From assembly GCF_008764245.1 (NCBI RefSeq), contig NZ_VTQV01000005.1, positions 54,661 to 118,660 on the forward strand: a stretch of DNA of 64,000 nt, read 5' to 3'. Position 1 is the first letter of the stretch; each line of letters starts with the position of its first letter. The notes under the pieces are model-generated. The model ran no database searches. It had not been told where the DNA came from and was given only the letters and a program-made list of their open reading frames with translations. The position numbers were made by a program, and so were the translations under genes. Shown piece by piece: positions 1 to 9,415 of this stretch. The DNA is from Bacillus subtilis (GTDB lineage Bacteria > Bacillota > Bacilli > Bacillales > Bacillaceae_C).

Positions 1-779
1 TCCACTTTTAATCGTGGCCAGAGTTTGCCATTCACGACCATTGTATTCCCATTAAAAAACGGTTGGACAGATGGATTAATGGGTGCAGGAGGATCTGTAT
101 TTTCTGGATAAAATAAGGAACCGTCTTGATTAAAAGATTTATCCTGAATGATAAGTGGTATATCATAACGATTTTTAGGCAAATTTAGAGTTTTCTCGAT
201 TGGGTCACGAATGATGTAAAGCCCAACAAGCCCGGCATACACATTCAATCTTGTAATGCCGATCGCGTGATCATGGTACCAGAGAGTGGCTCCGTTTTGG
301 CGATTGGTATATTCATATATTTTTCTTCTAAAAGTTTCGCCTGTTTGCGCAAAGTTTCTTGAAAACCATGCTTCTGGATGTCCATCGCTTTCCCAGTCTA
401 CGTTCGCACCATGTAAGTGGGTGACAGTACGCACTTCAGGTGGACCAGCTGATTCGTGAAGGGTTCGATCAATCGGCAAAAAATGTTTCAAAGGTAATTG
501 ATTTTTCCACTTCACATAAATTTTTTCGTTTTGATTGACATGGATCGTAGGACCGGGGTACAACCCATCATAGCCCCAAACGGTCGTAGCTGGCATGAGT
601 TTGTGGAAACGATGTTTACATTCTTTCATGGTGATCTCATAGTAAGACTTTCCTCTGATGGTCTTAAGGGGTCTTGCAACTGGTGGAATCGGTAGGTCAT
701 CCACAAACTTAGGAATGGTGTCAGGATTGGAAGGATCCACTTTACTCACTTTCGGTTTGATTGTTTGTATTTTTTTCAC
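1..779 (-). CDS. cotA: Spore coat multicopper oxidase CotA (laccase/bilirubin oxidase type), 3' end outside window
   Basis: N-terminal ~259 residues of a multicopper oxidase that runs off the left edge. CotA enzymes sit in the outer spore coat and couple one-electron oxidation of phenols or bilirubin to reduction of oxygen. Type-specific motifs are readable on the minus strand: WGYDGLYPGPTI, THLHGANVDWESDGHPEAWFS and LWYHDHAIGITRLNVYAGLVG, including the HLHG and WYHDH copper ligands of the first cupredoxin domain. The start taken is GTG at 779. The purine-rich AGAGGGGG abuts it directly, which is unusually close; an in-frame GTG at 749 is the alternative but has no clear ribosome binding site. 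An in-frame stop lies upstream and no ATG fits. Assignment to the CotA family is firm; only the start is uncertain. Confidence 0.9.
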   Translation of the reverse strand, partial: MKKIQTIKPKVSKVDPSNPDTIPKFVDDLPIPPVARPLKTIRGKSYYEITMKECKHRFHKLMPATTVWGYDGLYPGPTIHVNQNEKIYVKWKNQLPLKHFLPIDRTLHESAGPPEVRTVTHLHGANVDWESDGHPEAWFSRNFAQTGETFRRKIYEYTNRQNGATLWYHDHAIGITRLNVYAGLVGLYIIRDPIEKTLNLPKNRYDIPLIIQDKSFNQDGSLFYPENTDPPAPINPSVQPFFNGNTMVVNGKLWPRLKV

Positions 780-929
780 CCCCTCTTCGTCTCCATTACA
801 GTCTATGTAGGATAGTTGTTTATGAATGAGACATGAGCGGAGATTAGGGGATTTTTTAGTTTCATATGTAGGAGAAATTTATAAATGGAAAACGACCTCC
901 ACTTTGATTTAAAGGGAAGTCGTTATAAA

Positions 930-2069
930 TTAATTCTTTTTGCTAGGACCATATTGCTTTTGTTTATTGCTTTCCAGAAACTTCTCAAAGTCAGTGAGAG
1001 AATCTTCTTTTTCAGTTGGGTCTGAAGGGGGCGCATGATCAAAATAAAGGTTACTTTGCTTTTGTTCGTTCGACTCAGTGTGTATTACATCGTTAGTAGG
1101 CAATACATCCGTATCCTTATCTTTGTTTTGGGTGGAAAAAGAAGCAAACAAGTCGTCTTCATCGCGTTCATGTTCCACTGCATGAAGATGGTCCGATGGA
1201 GGCTCATCTCCTGATCTTTCCAGATTCTTACTTGCTCTAATCTTCTCAAAGGCCTGCTCAAATCGAGCGAAGGCATCCTCTTCCAAATGATAAATATTAT
1301 CCTGCTTATTTGCTGTTTGTTCTTCTTCTGAACCATTTTTTCTTGTCTTCTGGATTTCTTGTTCCTCTTTTTCTTCATGATTGGAAGCATCTGAAGAGTT
1401 AGCAGCAAATATTGTCTTAACTTCGTTTCCTTTCTGTTCTTCTCCTGCCAGTGCGATCGCTTTTTTCACTAAAGCAAATCCATCTTTAAAGCATTTTAAA
1501 TAGGTTTGATATTGTGCCGTTCCCCGTAATAACTGGGATTGACCAGTTTGGAATCTGGTATCAAAAAAGATTAAAGTATGAGTATTTTCTGGCACGGAAA
1601 TGTCTAATTTTAATGAGGAGATTTTTTCCGGCTCTTTATTTTGAATGAGCTGTTTATTGATGACCATTTCTACATTGGTTACATCAACAAAGTCATATTC
1701 AAAAACATCATACGTCATCTCCCGGATAGGTTTATTCATATCTGTCGGAAGCCAAATACAGAGACGTTTTTTTTGCTCATCGATGGCAATTCTGGTTAAC
1801 AAGGAATCAGGGGAAACAACTTCTGTTTCTGAGAATGACTTCTCTTTAGGCCTGAAACTAGCTATATAATTTTTAAATTTTTCCCGATTAGCCTTCTCTA
1901 TTTCCCCAGCTCTTGCCATAAAAGTGATGGAAATAATGAGAAAAACAATTAACAAGACGATCCCAATCGCATATTGCCCGATCGTGATTAAAAATATTAA
2001 TAGGCCAATCCCTATAGGAATAAATAAGCATCCTACGCAACCAATAAAATTAGAATAGCCTGAGGACAA
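930..2069 (-). CDS. Membrane-anchored protein with acidic C-terminal tail, unknown function
   Basis: 379 residues with no family I recognise. Two adjacent hydrophobic segments lie at about residues 10-30 and 33-51, with Cys11/Cys14 near the first. A globular region of about 170 residues follows, then a highly charged Glu/Asp/Lys/Gln-rich and probably disordered tail from about residue 215. The TTG start at 2069 is supported by AGGAGA eight bases upstream. The gene is divergent from the coiled-coil gene at 2205, so the two may share a control region of about 130 bases. No catalytic motif is visible. The layout (hairpin membrane anchor, folded cytosolic domain, charged tail) suits a scaffold or partner protein, but that is inference from shape only. 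Confidence 0.75.
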   Translation of the reverse strand: MSSGYSNFIGCVGCLFIPIGIGLLIFLITIGQYAIGIVLLIVFLIISITFMARAGEIEKANREKFKNYIASFRPKEKSFSETEVVSPDSLLTRIAIDEQKKRLCIWLPTDMNKPIREMTYDVFEYDFVDVTNVEMVINKQLIQNKEPEKISSLKLDISVPENTHTLIFFDTRFQTGQSQLLRGTAQYQTYLKCFKDGFALVKKAIALAGEEQKGNEVKTIFAANSSDASNHEEKEEQEIQKTRKNGSEEEQTANKQDNIYHLEEDAFARFEQAFEKIRASKNLERSGDEPPSDHLHAVEHERDEDDLFASFSTQNKDKDTDVLPTNDVIHTESNEQKQSNLYFDHAPPSDPTEKEDSLTDFEKFLESNKQKQYGPSKKN

Positions 2070-2204
2070 GGTAAAAATCTCCTCTCTGAATATATCTTTC
2101 TATCTCTGCTTACGAGCAAAAGCAGGAAAAGTTTCAATTCTTTACAATTTCCCGTCCCTCTTGCATACGATATTATAATTCAGTTGCAAGGGGATGTATA
2201 TGAA

Positions 2205-3011
2205 ATGGGATTATTTATGAATGAAGAGCAACATCCAGAACTTTTTAAAAATCCAGAGGATGTGCAAGCGAAAAATCAAGGAAGTTATCAATATAATGAG
2301 TGGACGGAATTTTTAATAGAACAAAAGCGGGCTAATGAAGAGTTGAATCAGGCTTTTCTTATACTCCACCAGTTACACCAACGGCAAGATCGCAAACAAG
2401 CACAACGGTGGAGTGAAATCGGGGGACAAATTGAGGAACTTAGGGAAATTAATTTTCAACGAGAGGCGTTTGAAAAGTTTGCGCTAGAGCTGTTAGAAAA
2501 ACTAGAAGGGCAACAACGAAATGGAGTGGAATTAGAAGCAGAGCGGAATCGGGAAATATTTGATCGTATCAATGTGATTGATTTATCGAATCAGGAGATC
2601 ATACAGAGATTAGAGCAACTAGGCGTTACAGAGGAAAAGATGGTGACACAAGTTGAGGAGACACAAGGGAAATTATCACAACAGCTGCTTGAACTTCGCG
2701 AGGAGGCGATGAACAAAATCGTCGAGCAAGAAACGAAGCAACAGATAATGGATAAGCAAATGGAGAAGCATGATGCTCATCATCAAGAGGTGATCGAAAG
2801 ACTGGAGAAGCAGGAAGCGATCTCGGAAAAAATCATGCGCGAGATTCAGCATATTCGCTCGGTTTTATTTGAAAGAGCGAGCTTCTTAGCGGAAAAAGTT
2901 GAACATGGTTATAAGCTAACCTCTGCTTATTTTCAAAAATTTGTTCAAGGTGCTGATTCTACGGCTTTCGATGGAGAAAAGGAAAAGGTGGAGTCTGGAA
3001 GTAAACGATAG
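2205..3011 (+). CDS. Long coiled-coil protein, unknown function
   Basis: 268 residues, almost entirely Glu/Gln/Lys/Leu-rich with heptad-like spacing from about residue 35 to 235, so a long alpha-helical coiled coil is expected. There is no signal peptide and no membrane segment. ATG at 2205 is preferred to the upstream in-frame TTG at 2184, because AAGGGG lies about 11 bases before the ATG and the TTG has nothing comparable. A TATAAT at 2174-2179 could be a -10 box, but no matching -35 is obvious. It is divergent from the acidic membrane protein at 930-2069, so a structural partnership is possible but unproven. I do not recognise a family. Confidence 0.75.
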   Translation: MGLFMNEEQHPELFKNPEDVQAKNQGSYQYNEWTEFLIEQKRANEELNQAFLILHQLHQRQDRKQAQRWSEIGGQIEELREINFQREAFEKFALELLEKLEGQQRNGVELEAERNREIFDRINVIDLSNQEIIQRLEQLGVTEEKMVTQVEETQGKLSQQLLELREEAMNKIVEQETKQQIMDKQMEKHDAHHQEVIERLEKQEAISEKIMREIQHIRSVLFERASFLAEKVEHGYKLTSAYFQKFVQGADSTAFDGEKEKVESGSKR

Positions 3012-3081
3012 TGATCAGCCATTCATCGGTCGATTTTTCGGCACGAGAATGGCTTTCTTTCATAGAGCGGAATCTCAACAT

Positions 3082-3114
3082 ATGACAGTTGTCATCTCCA
3101 ATTCATTACATAAT
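3082..3114 (+). promoter_or_regulatory. Inverted repeat and candidate promoter ahead of the ABC/two-component operon
   Basis: ATGACA-GT-TGTCAT (3082-3095) is a perfect six-base inverted repeat. It is followed by TTACATAAT, which can serve as a -10 region (CATAAT 3109-3114). The repeat covers the place expected for the -35 box. A site for the operon's own LuxR-type regulator is a reasonable guess, because such regulators usually act on the adjacent ABC genes. The -35/-10 spacing is not ideal, so the promoter itself is tentative. Confidence 0.4.
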
Positions 3115-3171
3115 CAACTGAAATTCCCAACTTTTGAACGTTAGAATAAAGGTATAGAAATTGGGGGTGGA

Positions 3172-4083
3172 ATGGTGAGACCTGTGGTGAAAATTGAACA
3201 TTTAACGAAAACGTTTAAAGGGAAAAAAGCGGTGGATGATGTTTCTTTTTCCGTTCATCAAGGGGAGGTCGTGGCGATTCTCGGACCAAATGGCGCCGGT
3301 AAAACGACGACGATCTTGATGATGCTTGGATTATTGAATCCCACAGCGGGATCGGCCCAGTTGTTTGGCCAGGATACGAAAACAAAAGAGGTTCGAGAAA
3401 GAATCGGTGTTATGCTGCAAGAAGTGAGCCTAATGGATGGCTTAAAGGTGAAGGAAATCCTCCGTCTCTTTCGAAGTTATTATCCTAATCCTCTGCCTTT
3501 AGAAACCTTATTGAAAATAACGGGATTAGGGGAATCCGATTTAAAAAGACGTGTGGAAAAGTTATCTGGTGGACAGAAACGCAGAGTAGCTTTTGCGTTG
3601 GCGCTTGCGGGAAATCCAGACCTGCTATTTTTTGATGAACCGACAGTAGGAATGGATATCGCGGCAAGAAAATCGTTTTGGGAAAATATTCAACATTTAA
3701 AGAAGCAAGGGAAGACGATCCTCTTTTCCACTCACTACCTGCAAGAAGCAGATGATATCGCAGATCGGATCATTTTATTTCAAAATGGGGTGATTAAGGC
3801 GGATGGCACGCCGGATGATATGAAACGTCAATTGACCAAGCAATCTGTCTCCTTCCTCACAAAGGATGTTTTACCGAAAAAGTTTTTCCTCCAAGAGCCT
3901 TTTGTCTCTGACTGCTTCGTGAAAGACGGAAGAATGGTTATTTTAACGGATGATACCGATGCGGTTCTAGCAAAAATTTATGCCGAGCAACTTGAAGTGA
4001 GGGATATTCGCGTTGAAAAAGGACGACTAGAAGAGGCTTTTGAACAATTGATGGATCAAGAAAGAGATGGTGATGTAGTATGA
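3172..4083 (+). CDS. ABC exporter ATP-binding protein (DrrA/YvfR-like)
   Basis: 303 residues. This is the ATPase half of an ABC-2 type exporter, working with the permease encoded next. Walker A GPNGAGKTTT (about residues 38-47), signature LSGGQKRRVAF, Walker B LLFFDEPTVGMD and an H-loop in FSTHYLQEADD are all present, followed by the DrrA-type C-terminal extension. ATG at 3172 sits behind GGGGGTGG. The last four bases overlap the permease start (ATGA), indicating translational coupling. The order ATPase-permease-histidine kinase-response regulator matches B. subtilis yvfRSTU and the linearmycin-resistance type operons. Export of a membrane-active compound or lipid is the usual role of such sets; the substrate here is unknown. 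Confidence 0.9.
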   Translation: MVRPVVKIEHLTKTFKGKKAVDDVSFSVHQGEVVAILGPNGAGKTTTILMMLGLLNPTAGSAQLFGQDTKTKEVRERIGVMLQEVSLMDGLKVKEILRLFRSYYPNPLPLETLLKITGLGESDLKRRVEKLSGGQKRRVAFALALAGNPDLLFFDEPTVGMDIAARKSFWENIQHLKKQGKTILFSTHYLQEADDIADRIILFQNGVIKADGTPDDMKRQLTKQSVSFLTKDVLPKKFFLQEPFVSDCFVKDGRMVILTDDTDAVLAKIYAEQLEVRDIRVEKGRLEEAFEQLMDQERDGDVV

Positions 4084-4817
4084 AGATGTTTGGGCATCAA
4101 TGTCAAGCTGAAGTGCTCCGAATGCTACGAAATCCTTATTATCTATTCTGGTCATTATTAATGCCAATTGTGTTTTATTTTATTTTTACAAAAGTAGTAA
4201 ATTACGATGTTCCTGACAAGGATGAATGGAATGCCCATTATTTGATGTCGATGACGACTTTCAGTGTGATGGGCAGTTCGATTATGACAATGGGTATACG
4301 CTTAGTAGAGGAACGATCACAAGGATGGACGACTTTTATCCGAGTCACGCCATTATCGGATTTAGTATATTATTCGGCGAAAATGGTCGGGCAGACGATG
4401 GTTCATATATTTTCGGTAGTGGTAATTTTTATCGCTGGGGTTCTCATTAATGGGGTCAATTTGTCTGTTTGGGAATGGTTTGCTAGTGCAGGCTGGATTT
4501 TACTTGCCTCACTACCATTTTTAGCTATAGGTACTCTGATTGGAACGATGAAACGTGTCGATACGGCGATTGGCATTAGTAATGTGATGTATATGGCACT
4601 TGCGATTTCTGGCGGGATGTGGATGCCGATCGACGTATTACCGAATATTATTCAAAAAATAGGAGCTTGGCTTCCGGCTTTCCATTTCGGTAATGGGGCT
4701 TGGCAAATTATTCGAGGGCATGCACCCGAATTTAGAAATTTTGCTATTTTGGCTGCTTATCTCATTGTGTTCATGTTATTATCAACCTATATAAGAAAGA
4801 AGCAGGAAGCGGTGTAA
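4080..4817 (+). CDS. ABC-2 type exporter permease (YvfS-like)
   Basis: 245 residues with about six membrane segments, beginning near residue 20. The C-terminal half carries the ABC-2 family pattern AISGGMWMPIDVLPNIIQKIGAWLP typical of YvfS/LnrM-type permeases (shown here as key residues around G-M-W-x-P). It forms the membrane channel for the ATPase encoded just upstream, with which it overlaps by four bases. The next gene starts three bases after its stop. Its length is normal for a half-size permease, so a homodimer with two ATPase subunits is the expected complex. Confidence 0.88.
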   Translation: MKMFGHQCQAEVLRMLRNPYYLFWSLLMPIVFYFIFTKVVNYDVPDKDEWNAHYLMSMTTFSVMGSSIMTMGIRLVEERSQGWTTFIRVTPLSDLVYYSAKMVGQTMVHIFSVVVIFIAGVLINGVNLSVWEWFASAGWILLASLPFLAIGTLIGTMKRVDTAIGISNVMYMALAISGGMWMPIDVLPNIIQKIGAWLPAFHFGNGAWQIIRGHAPEFRNFAILAAYLIVFMLLSTYIRKKQEAV

Positions 4818-4820
4818 CCA

Positions 4821-5939
4821 GTGAACAATTTCCAGTTATTTCCTAAAAAATTTGGATTTTTCCCGTATATATTTCTTGTTTATCTTCTTATGCCCATTTT
4901 TAATGTTTCCAATGAAAAAGGGTGGAAGCTCCTCATCGGCTACACCCTTATTTTGCTTTTTCTCATCTCGTATCGACAGCTTTTTTGTTTTCCTCCTGTA
5001 AAAGTGTATGTCTGTTGGTTGTCCATCCAACTTGCCATCATTGTCATCTTAAGCCTTTGGTATGGTCCTTATAATTTATTCTTAGGTTTTTTTCCATCAA
5101 ACTTCATTGGCTGGTTTGAACATAAAGCTTTATTTAAGCGGGCTTTGATTGTGTTTAGTTCTATGCTTCTTGGTACTCTATTACTGTTGTTTATTCAGGG
5201 AGCCCATATCGAAACCCTCACTTTTTTACCGTTTGTTGCTGTGATGCTGATCTCTCCGTTTGGGATTCGCTCGATGAATAAACGGATGGAGTTGGAAAAA
5301 GAATTGGATCAAGCCAATGAAAAAATTAAAGAGCTTGTGAAAAGGGAAGAACGCGTTCGAATTGCTCGTGATCTTCATGATACATTAGGGCACACGCTTT
5401 CATTGATTACGTTACAAAGCCAGCTTGTGCAAAGGTTGGTTGTAAAACAACCGGAACGGGCAATTGAGGAGGCGCGTGAGATTGAAGGCACTTCCCGATC
5501 GGCCCTTCGCCAAGTTCGAGAATTGGTTTCAGAAATGCGGGCGCTGACGATTGCAGAAGAGTTCATCCATATGGAGCAAATTCTGGAAGCGGCCGGCATT
5601 AAATTTTCACAAAAAGGGGGAAATGAGTTCATCCATCTGCCCCCGTTAGTGCAAAATATCATCGCGATGTGTCTGCGTGAGGCAGGTACAAATATTGTCA
5701 AACACAGCAAAGCTCAGAATTGTGTCGTTCATTTTCAACAGGAAAAAGGGGCTTTTTCACTCAAGATTCAGGATGATGGCATTGGATTTTCTGAAAATAT
5801 GAAAATAGGAAATGGTTTACGAGGGATGGAGGAGCGGTTGGCTTTACTTAATGGTCAAGTGGAATATCGAGTGGATAAGGGGATGACCTTAGAAATCACA
5901 GTGCCGCTTATTTTGAAGCAAGAGGAGATGGCGTTATGA
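4821..5939 (+). CDS. Sensor histidine kinase, HisKA_3/DesK-like (YvfT-like)
   Basis: 372 residues. The N-terminal ~155 residues form four to six membrane segments without an obvious extracellular domain. A short coiled coil leads to the HisKA_3 dimerisation domain RIARDLHDTLGHTLSL, in which His186 is the predicted phosphorylation site. A HATPase_c domain follows with N-box-like REAGTNIVKHSKA and G-boxes DDGIGF and GNGLRGMEER. This intramembrane-sensing layout is the DesK/LiaS type, which detects membrane state or membrane-bound compounds. GTG start at 4821. The stop overlaps the response-regulator start by four bases, so the two are co-translated. Confidence 0.9.
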   Translation: MNNFQLFPKKFGFFPYIFLVYLLMPIFNVSNEKGWKLLIGYTLILLFLISYRQLFCFPPVKVYVCWLSIQLAIIVILSLWYGPYNLFLGFFPSNFIGWFEHKALFKRALIVFSSMLLGTLLLLFIQGAHIETLTFLPFVAVMLISPFGIRSMNKRMELEKELDQANEKIKELVKREERVRIARDLHDTLGHTLSLITLQSQLVQRLVVKQPERAIEEAREIEGTSRSALRQVRELVSEMRALTIAEEFIHMEQILEAAGIKFSQKGGNEFIHLPPLVQNIIAMCLREAGTNIVKHSKAQNCVVHFQQEKGAFSLKIQDDGIGFSENMKIGNGLRGMEERLALLNGQVEYRVDKGMTLEITVPLILKQEEMAL

Positions 5940-6538
5940 TTCGAATTGTGATTGCGGAAGATCAACGAATGCTACGAGGTGCACTTGGAACGCTTTTAGA
6001 TTTTGAAGGGGATTTGGAGGTTGTTGGTGAAGCAAAGGATGGGAACGAAGCCCTTGCTTTGATCGAACGTTTCCAACCAGATATTTGTTTGATGGATATT
6101 GAAATGCCTATTAAAAGTGGGTTAGATGTGGCGGAGGAACTAAAACAACTACGTTTGCCATGCAAAGTGATGATTCTGACGACATTCGCACGCCCGGGTT
6201 ATTTTGAACGAGCAATCAAGGCAGGAGTTCACGGTTATTTATTAAAAGATGGTTCGATTGATGAATTAGCGGACTCGATTCGCAAGGTGATGCAAGGGAA
6301 ACGGGAATATGATCATGAACTGATACTTAACGTTTATAAGGAAGATAATCCGTTAACAGAAAGGGAGAAGGAAATTTTAAAATTATCAGCTGAAGGAAAA
6401 ACAGCCAAGGAGATTGGTAAGCAATTATATCTATCAGCTGGTACCGTTCGAAATTATATGTCTGACGTTTTACAAAAATTAGAAGCGAAAAATAAAATTG
6501 AAGCGATTGCGCTGGCACAGGAAAAAGGCTGGATTTAA
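5936..6538 (+). CDS. Response regulator, NarL/LuxR type (YvfU-like)
   Basis: 200 residues: receiver domain (about 1-120) with acidic pocket EDQ, phospho-acceptor Asp54 in LMDIEMP and switch Lys in YLLKDGS, followed by a LuxR-type helix-turn-helix (about 135-195) with LTEREKEILKLSAEGKTAKEI and a recognition helix near LSAGTVRNYMS. It is the cognate partner of the upstream kinase, sharing a four-base overlap. The likely target is the operon's own promoter, where a perfect ATGACA/TGTCAT inverted repeat lies at 3082-3095. No strong terminator was seen directly after it. Confidence 0.92.
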   Translation: MIRIVIAEDQRMLRGALGTLLDFEGDLEVVGEAKDGNEALALIERFQPDICLMDIEMPIKSGLDVAEELKQLRLPCKVMILTTFARPGYFERAIKAGVHGYLLKDGSIDELADSIRKVMQGKREYDHELILNVYKEDNPLTEREKEILKLSAEGKTAKEIGKQLYLSAGTVRNYMSDVLQKLEAKNKIEAIALAQEKGWI

Positions 6539-6604
6539 GAGGAAAGACACCAATAGAAATGGTATGCTATAGGTAAAAGAGTGAAGTTCGGGAGGGAATT
6601 TGAC

Positions 6605-7165
6605 ATGCATTTATATCGAAGTGGCACGTATTCAATAGAAGAGTATTGGCAAATTCGCGAAAACAGTGATGCATTACTAGAGTATATTGATGGAGTGATT
6701 TACATGTCTCCATCACCTTCGACGAAACATCAACGGGTTTCACGCAAGCTTGAACGAGCATTTGAGGACTTTCTTGAAGGGAAACCATGTGAGTTGTTTC
6801 ATGCCCCTTATGATATTGAATTAAAAAGTTCGAACATCGAAGGGACAAAAGTCGTCATACCGGACATCAGTATTATTTGTGACAAAACTGGCTTTACGGA
6901 TGCTAGATATGTCGGTGTTCCGGAATTGCTTGTTGAAATTCTTAGTCCTTCCAACCAGTCACATGATTTGATCACGAAGCTTAATCTTTATATGAATGAT
7001 GGTGTCAAGGAATATTGGATTGTCAACCCAATGCTCGACACCATCACGGTCTATACTCTGAATGAAGAAGGAATGTATGAGCAGCATGATAATAAAGCAG
7101 AAACGGGCATCATCACCTCCAAGTTTCTTGATGGTTTGCAATTCGATTTGGCGGATATTTTCTAA
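6605..7165 (+). CDS. Uma2 family (DUF820) PD-(D/E)XK nuclease-like protein
   Basis: 186 residues. Uma2 proteins have a restriction-endonuclease fold. The family pattern is complete: EYIDGVIYMSPSPSTKHQ near residues 26-43, PDISIICD (Asp87), LLVEILSPSN (Glu111), KLNLYMNDGVKEYW (Lys125) and the closing WIVNP. ATG at 6605 is chosen because GGGAGGGA lies about eight bases upstream; a longer frame from GTG 6581 has no such site. Most Uma2 members have no proven substrate, and many bacteria keep several copies. It stands alone between the response regulator and a convergent zinc-ribbon gene, with a two-way terminator after it. Confidence 0.85.
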   Translation: MHLYRSGTYSIEEYWQIRENSDALLEYIDGVIYMSPSPSTKHQRVSRKLERAFEDFLEGKPCELFHAPYDIELKSSNIEGTKVVIPDISIICDKTGFTDARYVGVPELLVEILSPSNQSHDLITKLNLYMNDGVKEYWIVNPMLDTITVYTLNEEGMYEQHDNKAETGIITSKFLDGLQFDLADIF

Positions 7166-7203
7166 AAAAATGAGCGTAGGGAAAAATCCCTTACGCATTT
7201 TTT
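7164..7203. terminator. Bidirectional rho-independent terminator
   Basis: AAAAAATGAGCGTAGGGA, an AAAA loop and TCCCTTACGCATTTTTT form a strong stem with two small bulges, A-rich on one side and T-rich on the other. It can end transcription of the Uma2 gene on the plus strand and of the zinc-ribbon gene on the minus strand, whose stop codon lies inside it. Confidence 0.8.
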
Positions 7204-7502
7204 CTGCCGCAACGTGGGCAAGAACTTAGCCTAGCATTGAATTCATATTGGCAATTAGGGCATTCCTCCACAACTTTTCCAAATTGCTTCCTTAGGAATT
7301 CCCCCTGCTGTTGTAAATGGTAAAGAATCGTCTCTTGCCTCTCCAGCACGTTAGCTAATGCAAACTGGATGATTGCAATGATAACGCCCCCTCCAAACGC
7401 AAGAAGAAAAATCCAAAAGCTCTCAGAAAGAACTCCGACTACTAAACCTACTATAACCCCAATAATGCCAAAAATATATAAAGCCGTTACGATTCCAATC
7501 AC
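7191..7502 (-). CDS. Small membrane protein with C-terminal zinc ribbon
   Basis: 103 residues. Two hydrophobic segments (about 1-22 and 25-50) are followed by a short amphipathic helix and a four-cysteine zinc ribbon at the C-terminus, CPNCQYEFNARLSSCPRCG. The GTG start at 7502 is preceded by AAAAGGAA, with very tight spacing. Function is unknown; such fusions are common near DUF2207 genes and may be accessory membrane proteins. The downstream terminator is shared with the Uma2 gene. The Cys4 motif and membrane segments are seen directly; any role is inference. Confidence 0.72.
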   Translation of the reverse strand: MIGIVTALYIFGIIGVIVGLVVGVLSESFWIFLLAFGGGVIIAIIQFALANVLERQETILYHLQQQGEFLRKQFGKVVEECPNCQYEFNARLSSCPRCGRKNA

Positions 7503-7551
7503 TTCCTTTTAAAAAAGAAAAATCGACAAAGTTCGAGACGTGCCAGGCACT

Positions 7552-9334
7552 TTAGAAGGCGCCTGCACCGCCGCCACCACCAGAGCCGCCGCTACTGCCA
7601 GAAGAGCCACCGCCACTGCTCGAGGAGTAGCTGCTACTGTAGGTTGATTGGAGGGCAATGTGATGATAGGAATAAATTTGGGCTGTTTCTACGGGAGCAA
7701 TCAGAAATGGATACAGTTCTCCTGTGGTTGTTGCGTGAATTTTCTCACCGTAATACGATTCGAATAAAGATCCTTGCTCTAATGCAATGGCATGTTGAAA
7801 ACAGGTCTCCAATCGGGCTTCATCTGTAGGAAGCTGTAACTGATTTTTTCTTAGTCCTTTGATCCACTTCTTCATTCCCCTATAATATGCTGCTCCATAA
7901 TACGTAGAGGATACGGTTGGCAGGAAGGCGGAAATCAGTATTAAAGGAAAAGCCGTTGCTTGTAAGTATTCCATCCCTGGATCAAGTCCAGCCGCAAAAA
8001 TGACTACAAGCAAAATGAAAAATAATATGGTTGAGAGTACACGATCATGTTTCCCGAACGCGATGAATAAATAGACAATGGCTATTCCCCCCATTCCAAG
8101 ATAAACCTCCAAACGGTCTCCCATTCCCATTATTAAATTAATCACCGTCCATATAAGCCACACAGGAATGATTCCATATTTGAATATTTTCCTTAACTTG
8201 ACAGGTTCGATCCAACGATGGAGTTCTGGATCTTTGGAAGCCAGTTTCTTCCATTCCTTAAACTGTTTTTCAAAATTCCTTATTTCTCTGCCTCGTTGTT
8301 CTTTATTCCGCCAATTCTGCGTCTCCGTTCCAATTGTGCTAAGAGGAATTTGATCTAAAGAAAAAACTCGCTTTCCATCTTGCGTTTCGGTAAATAGCCA
8401 ATCAATGAAATACTTTTCATGTTCGGATAGATCAGAAGATTCCTTTTCTAAGATAAATGTAAACGTATGATCTGGTGCATACTCATCCTCTTGATATTCT
8501 AAGCTAGATGGGATGTGTTCTACTGATACATAGCCCTTTTGATGGAGGCGGAAGAGGACGGCATTGATGTCCTCTGGCATAAATTTTAGTTTTCGTTTTA
8601 ATGCTACTAATATAAAAGAATCCAATTTCTCTATTTCGGAAAAATCCACTGAACGTCCAAAGAAACGCACAAGTCGCTTTGGAAAAATAATGGCATACAA
8701 AGAAAGTACTAGAAAAAGAATGAAGAAAACGAGACTCACTTTCTCGGAAATTGGTAGCCAGTCATTCCTCATCGACAATTTTTTCTTATAATGATCTTCC
8801 TCTGCTAACATGGTTGGGAGCATTTCCTTGTTCTCTGTATATTCCATTTCACTTAGAAACTCACTTGGAAATAAGAGTCTTAACTCAAATGGTTCTCCGC
8901 CTGGAAGTTTCTCATTCCCCTACATCTTCGTATTTATTGGCCACGTTTTTGAGTCGATAGCGATAAAAGACCTTTTTCGTTTCATCCTTATAGGGACGAT
9001 GAACTTTGTACGTATAATCTTCCCTTTCTACCTGAAGCGGTGTCACGTTTTCCGGTGTGATTTTTCCCATTTCCGCGTCATCCGGAACCTGGTAGCCTTC
9101 GAAAAATTCTACGCCATCAAAATCATCATCCCCAATAATCCGGGTTGTGCCATTAAATTTCCCTGCAAACGTATAGGTATACAATTCCTCTACATACAAA
9201 TCACCGTCAGGATAAATATAGGCATTGACATCAACAGCATCGATCGAAAAAGAACGCGCTTCCACTTTGGCAGGAAAGAAAAACAATAAGAAAATCGGGA
9301 TCACAATGAAGAGGGTTTTCGTTTTAGAAAACAA
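7552..9334 (-). pseudogene. DUF2207 family membrane protein gene, disrupted by internal deletion/frameshift
   Basis: Two minus-strand frames together make one DUF2207 protein. The first (9334-8912) has TTG start, GGTGGTGGAGG ribosome binding site, a signal peptide and the N-terminal beta domain, and stops right after KYEDVGE. The second frame resumes downstream with LPGGEPFELRLLFPSEF, the expected end of the same extracellular domain, and continues through the membrane segments to a glycine/serine-rich tail ending GGSGGGGGAGAF, the family hallmark. Compared with the family, a stretch of the extracellular domain (my estimate is 60-90 residues) is missing between the halves and the frame is lost, so this is more than a one-base error. 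An ATG at 8847 could still express the membrane part alone. DUF2207 function is not established. Confidence 0.8.
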
Positions 9335-9415
9335 AGAGCCTCCACCACCTTTCTCTTATTATCGTCATTTAAACAAACACGAAGAGGGACTGAAATACTA
9401 TAATTTAGTGAAATA

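Noticed and set aside
2941..3144. 67-residue plus-strand frame overlapping the coiled-coil gene end
   Set aside because: Out-of-frame shadow with no ribosome binding site; its 3' part covers the operator and promoter region.
7552..9334. Two independent genes in the DUF2207 region
   Set aside because: Both frames are consecutive parts of one known family, with domain continuity across the break.
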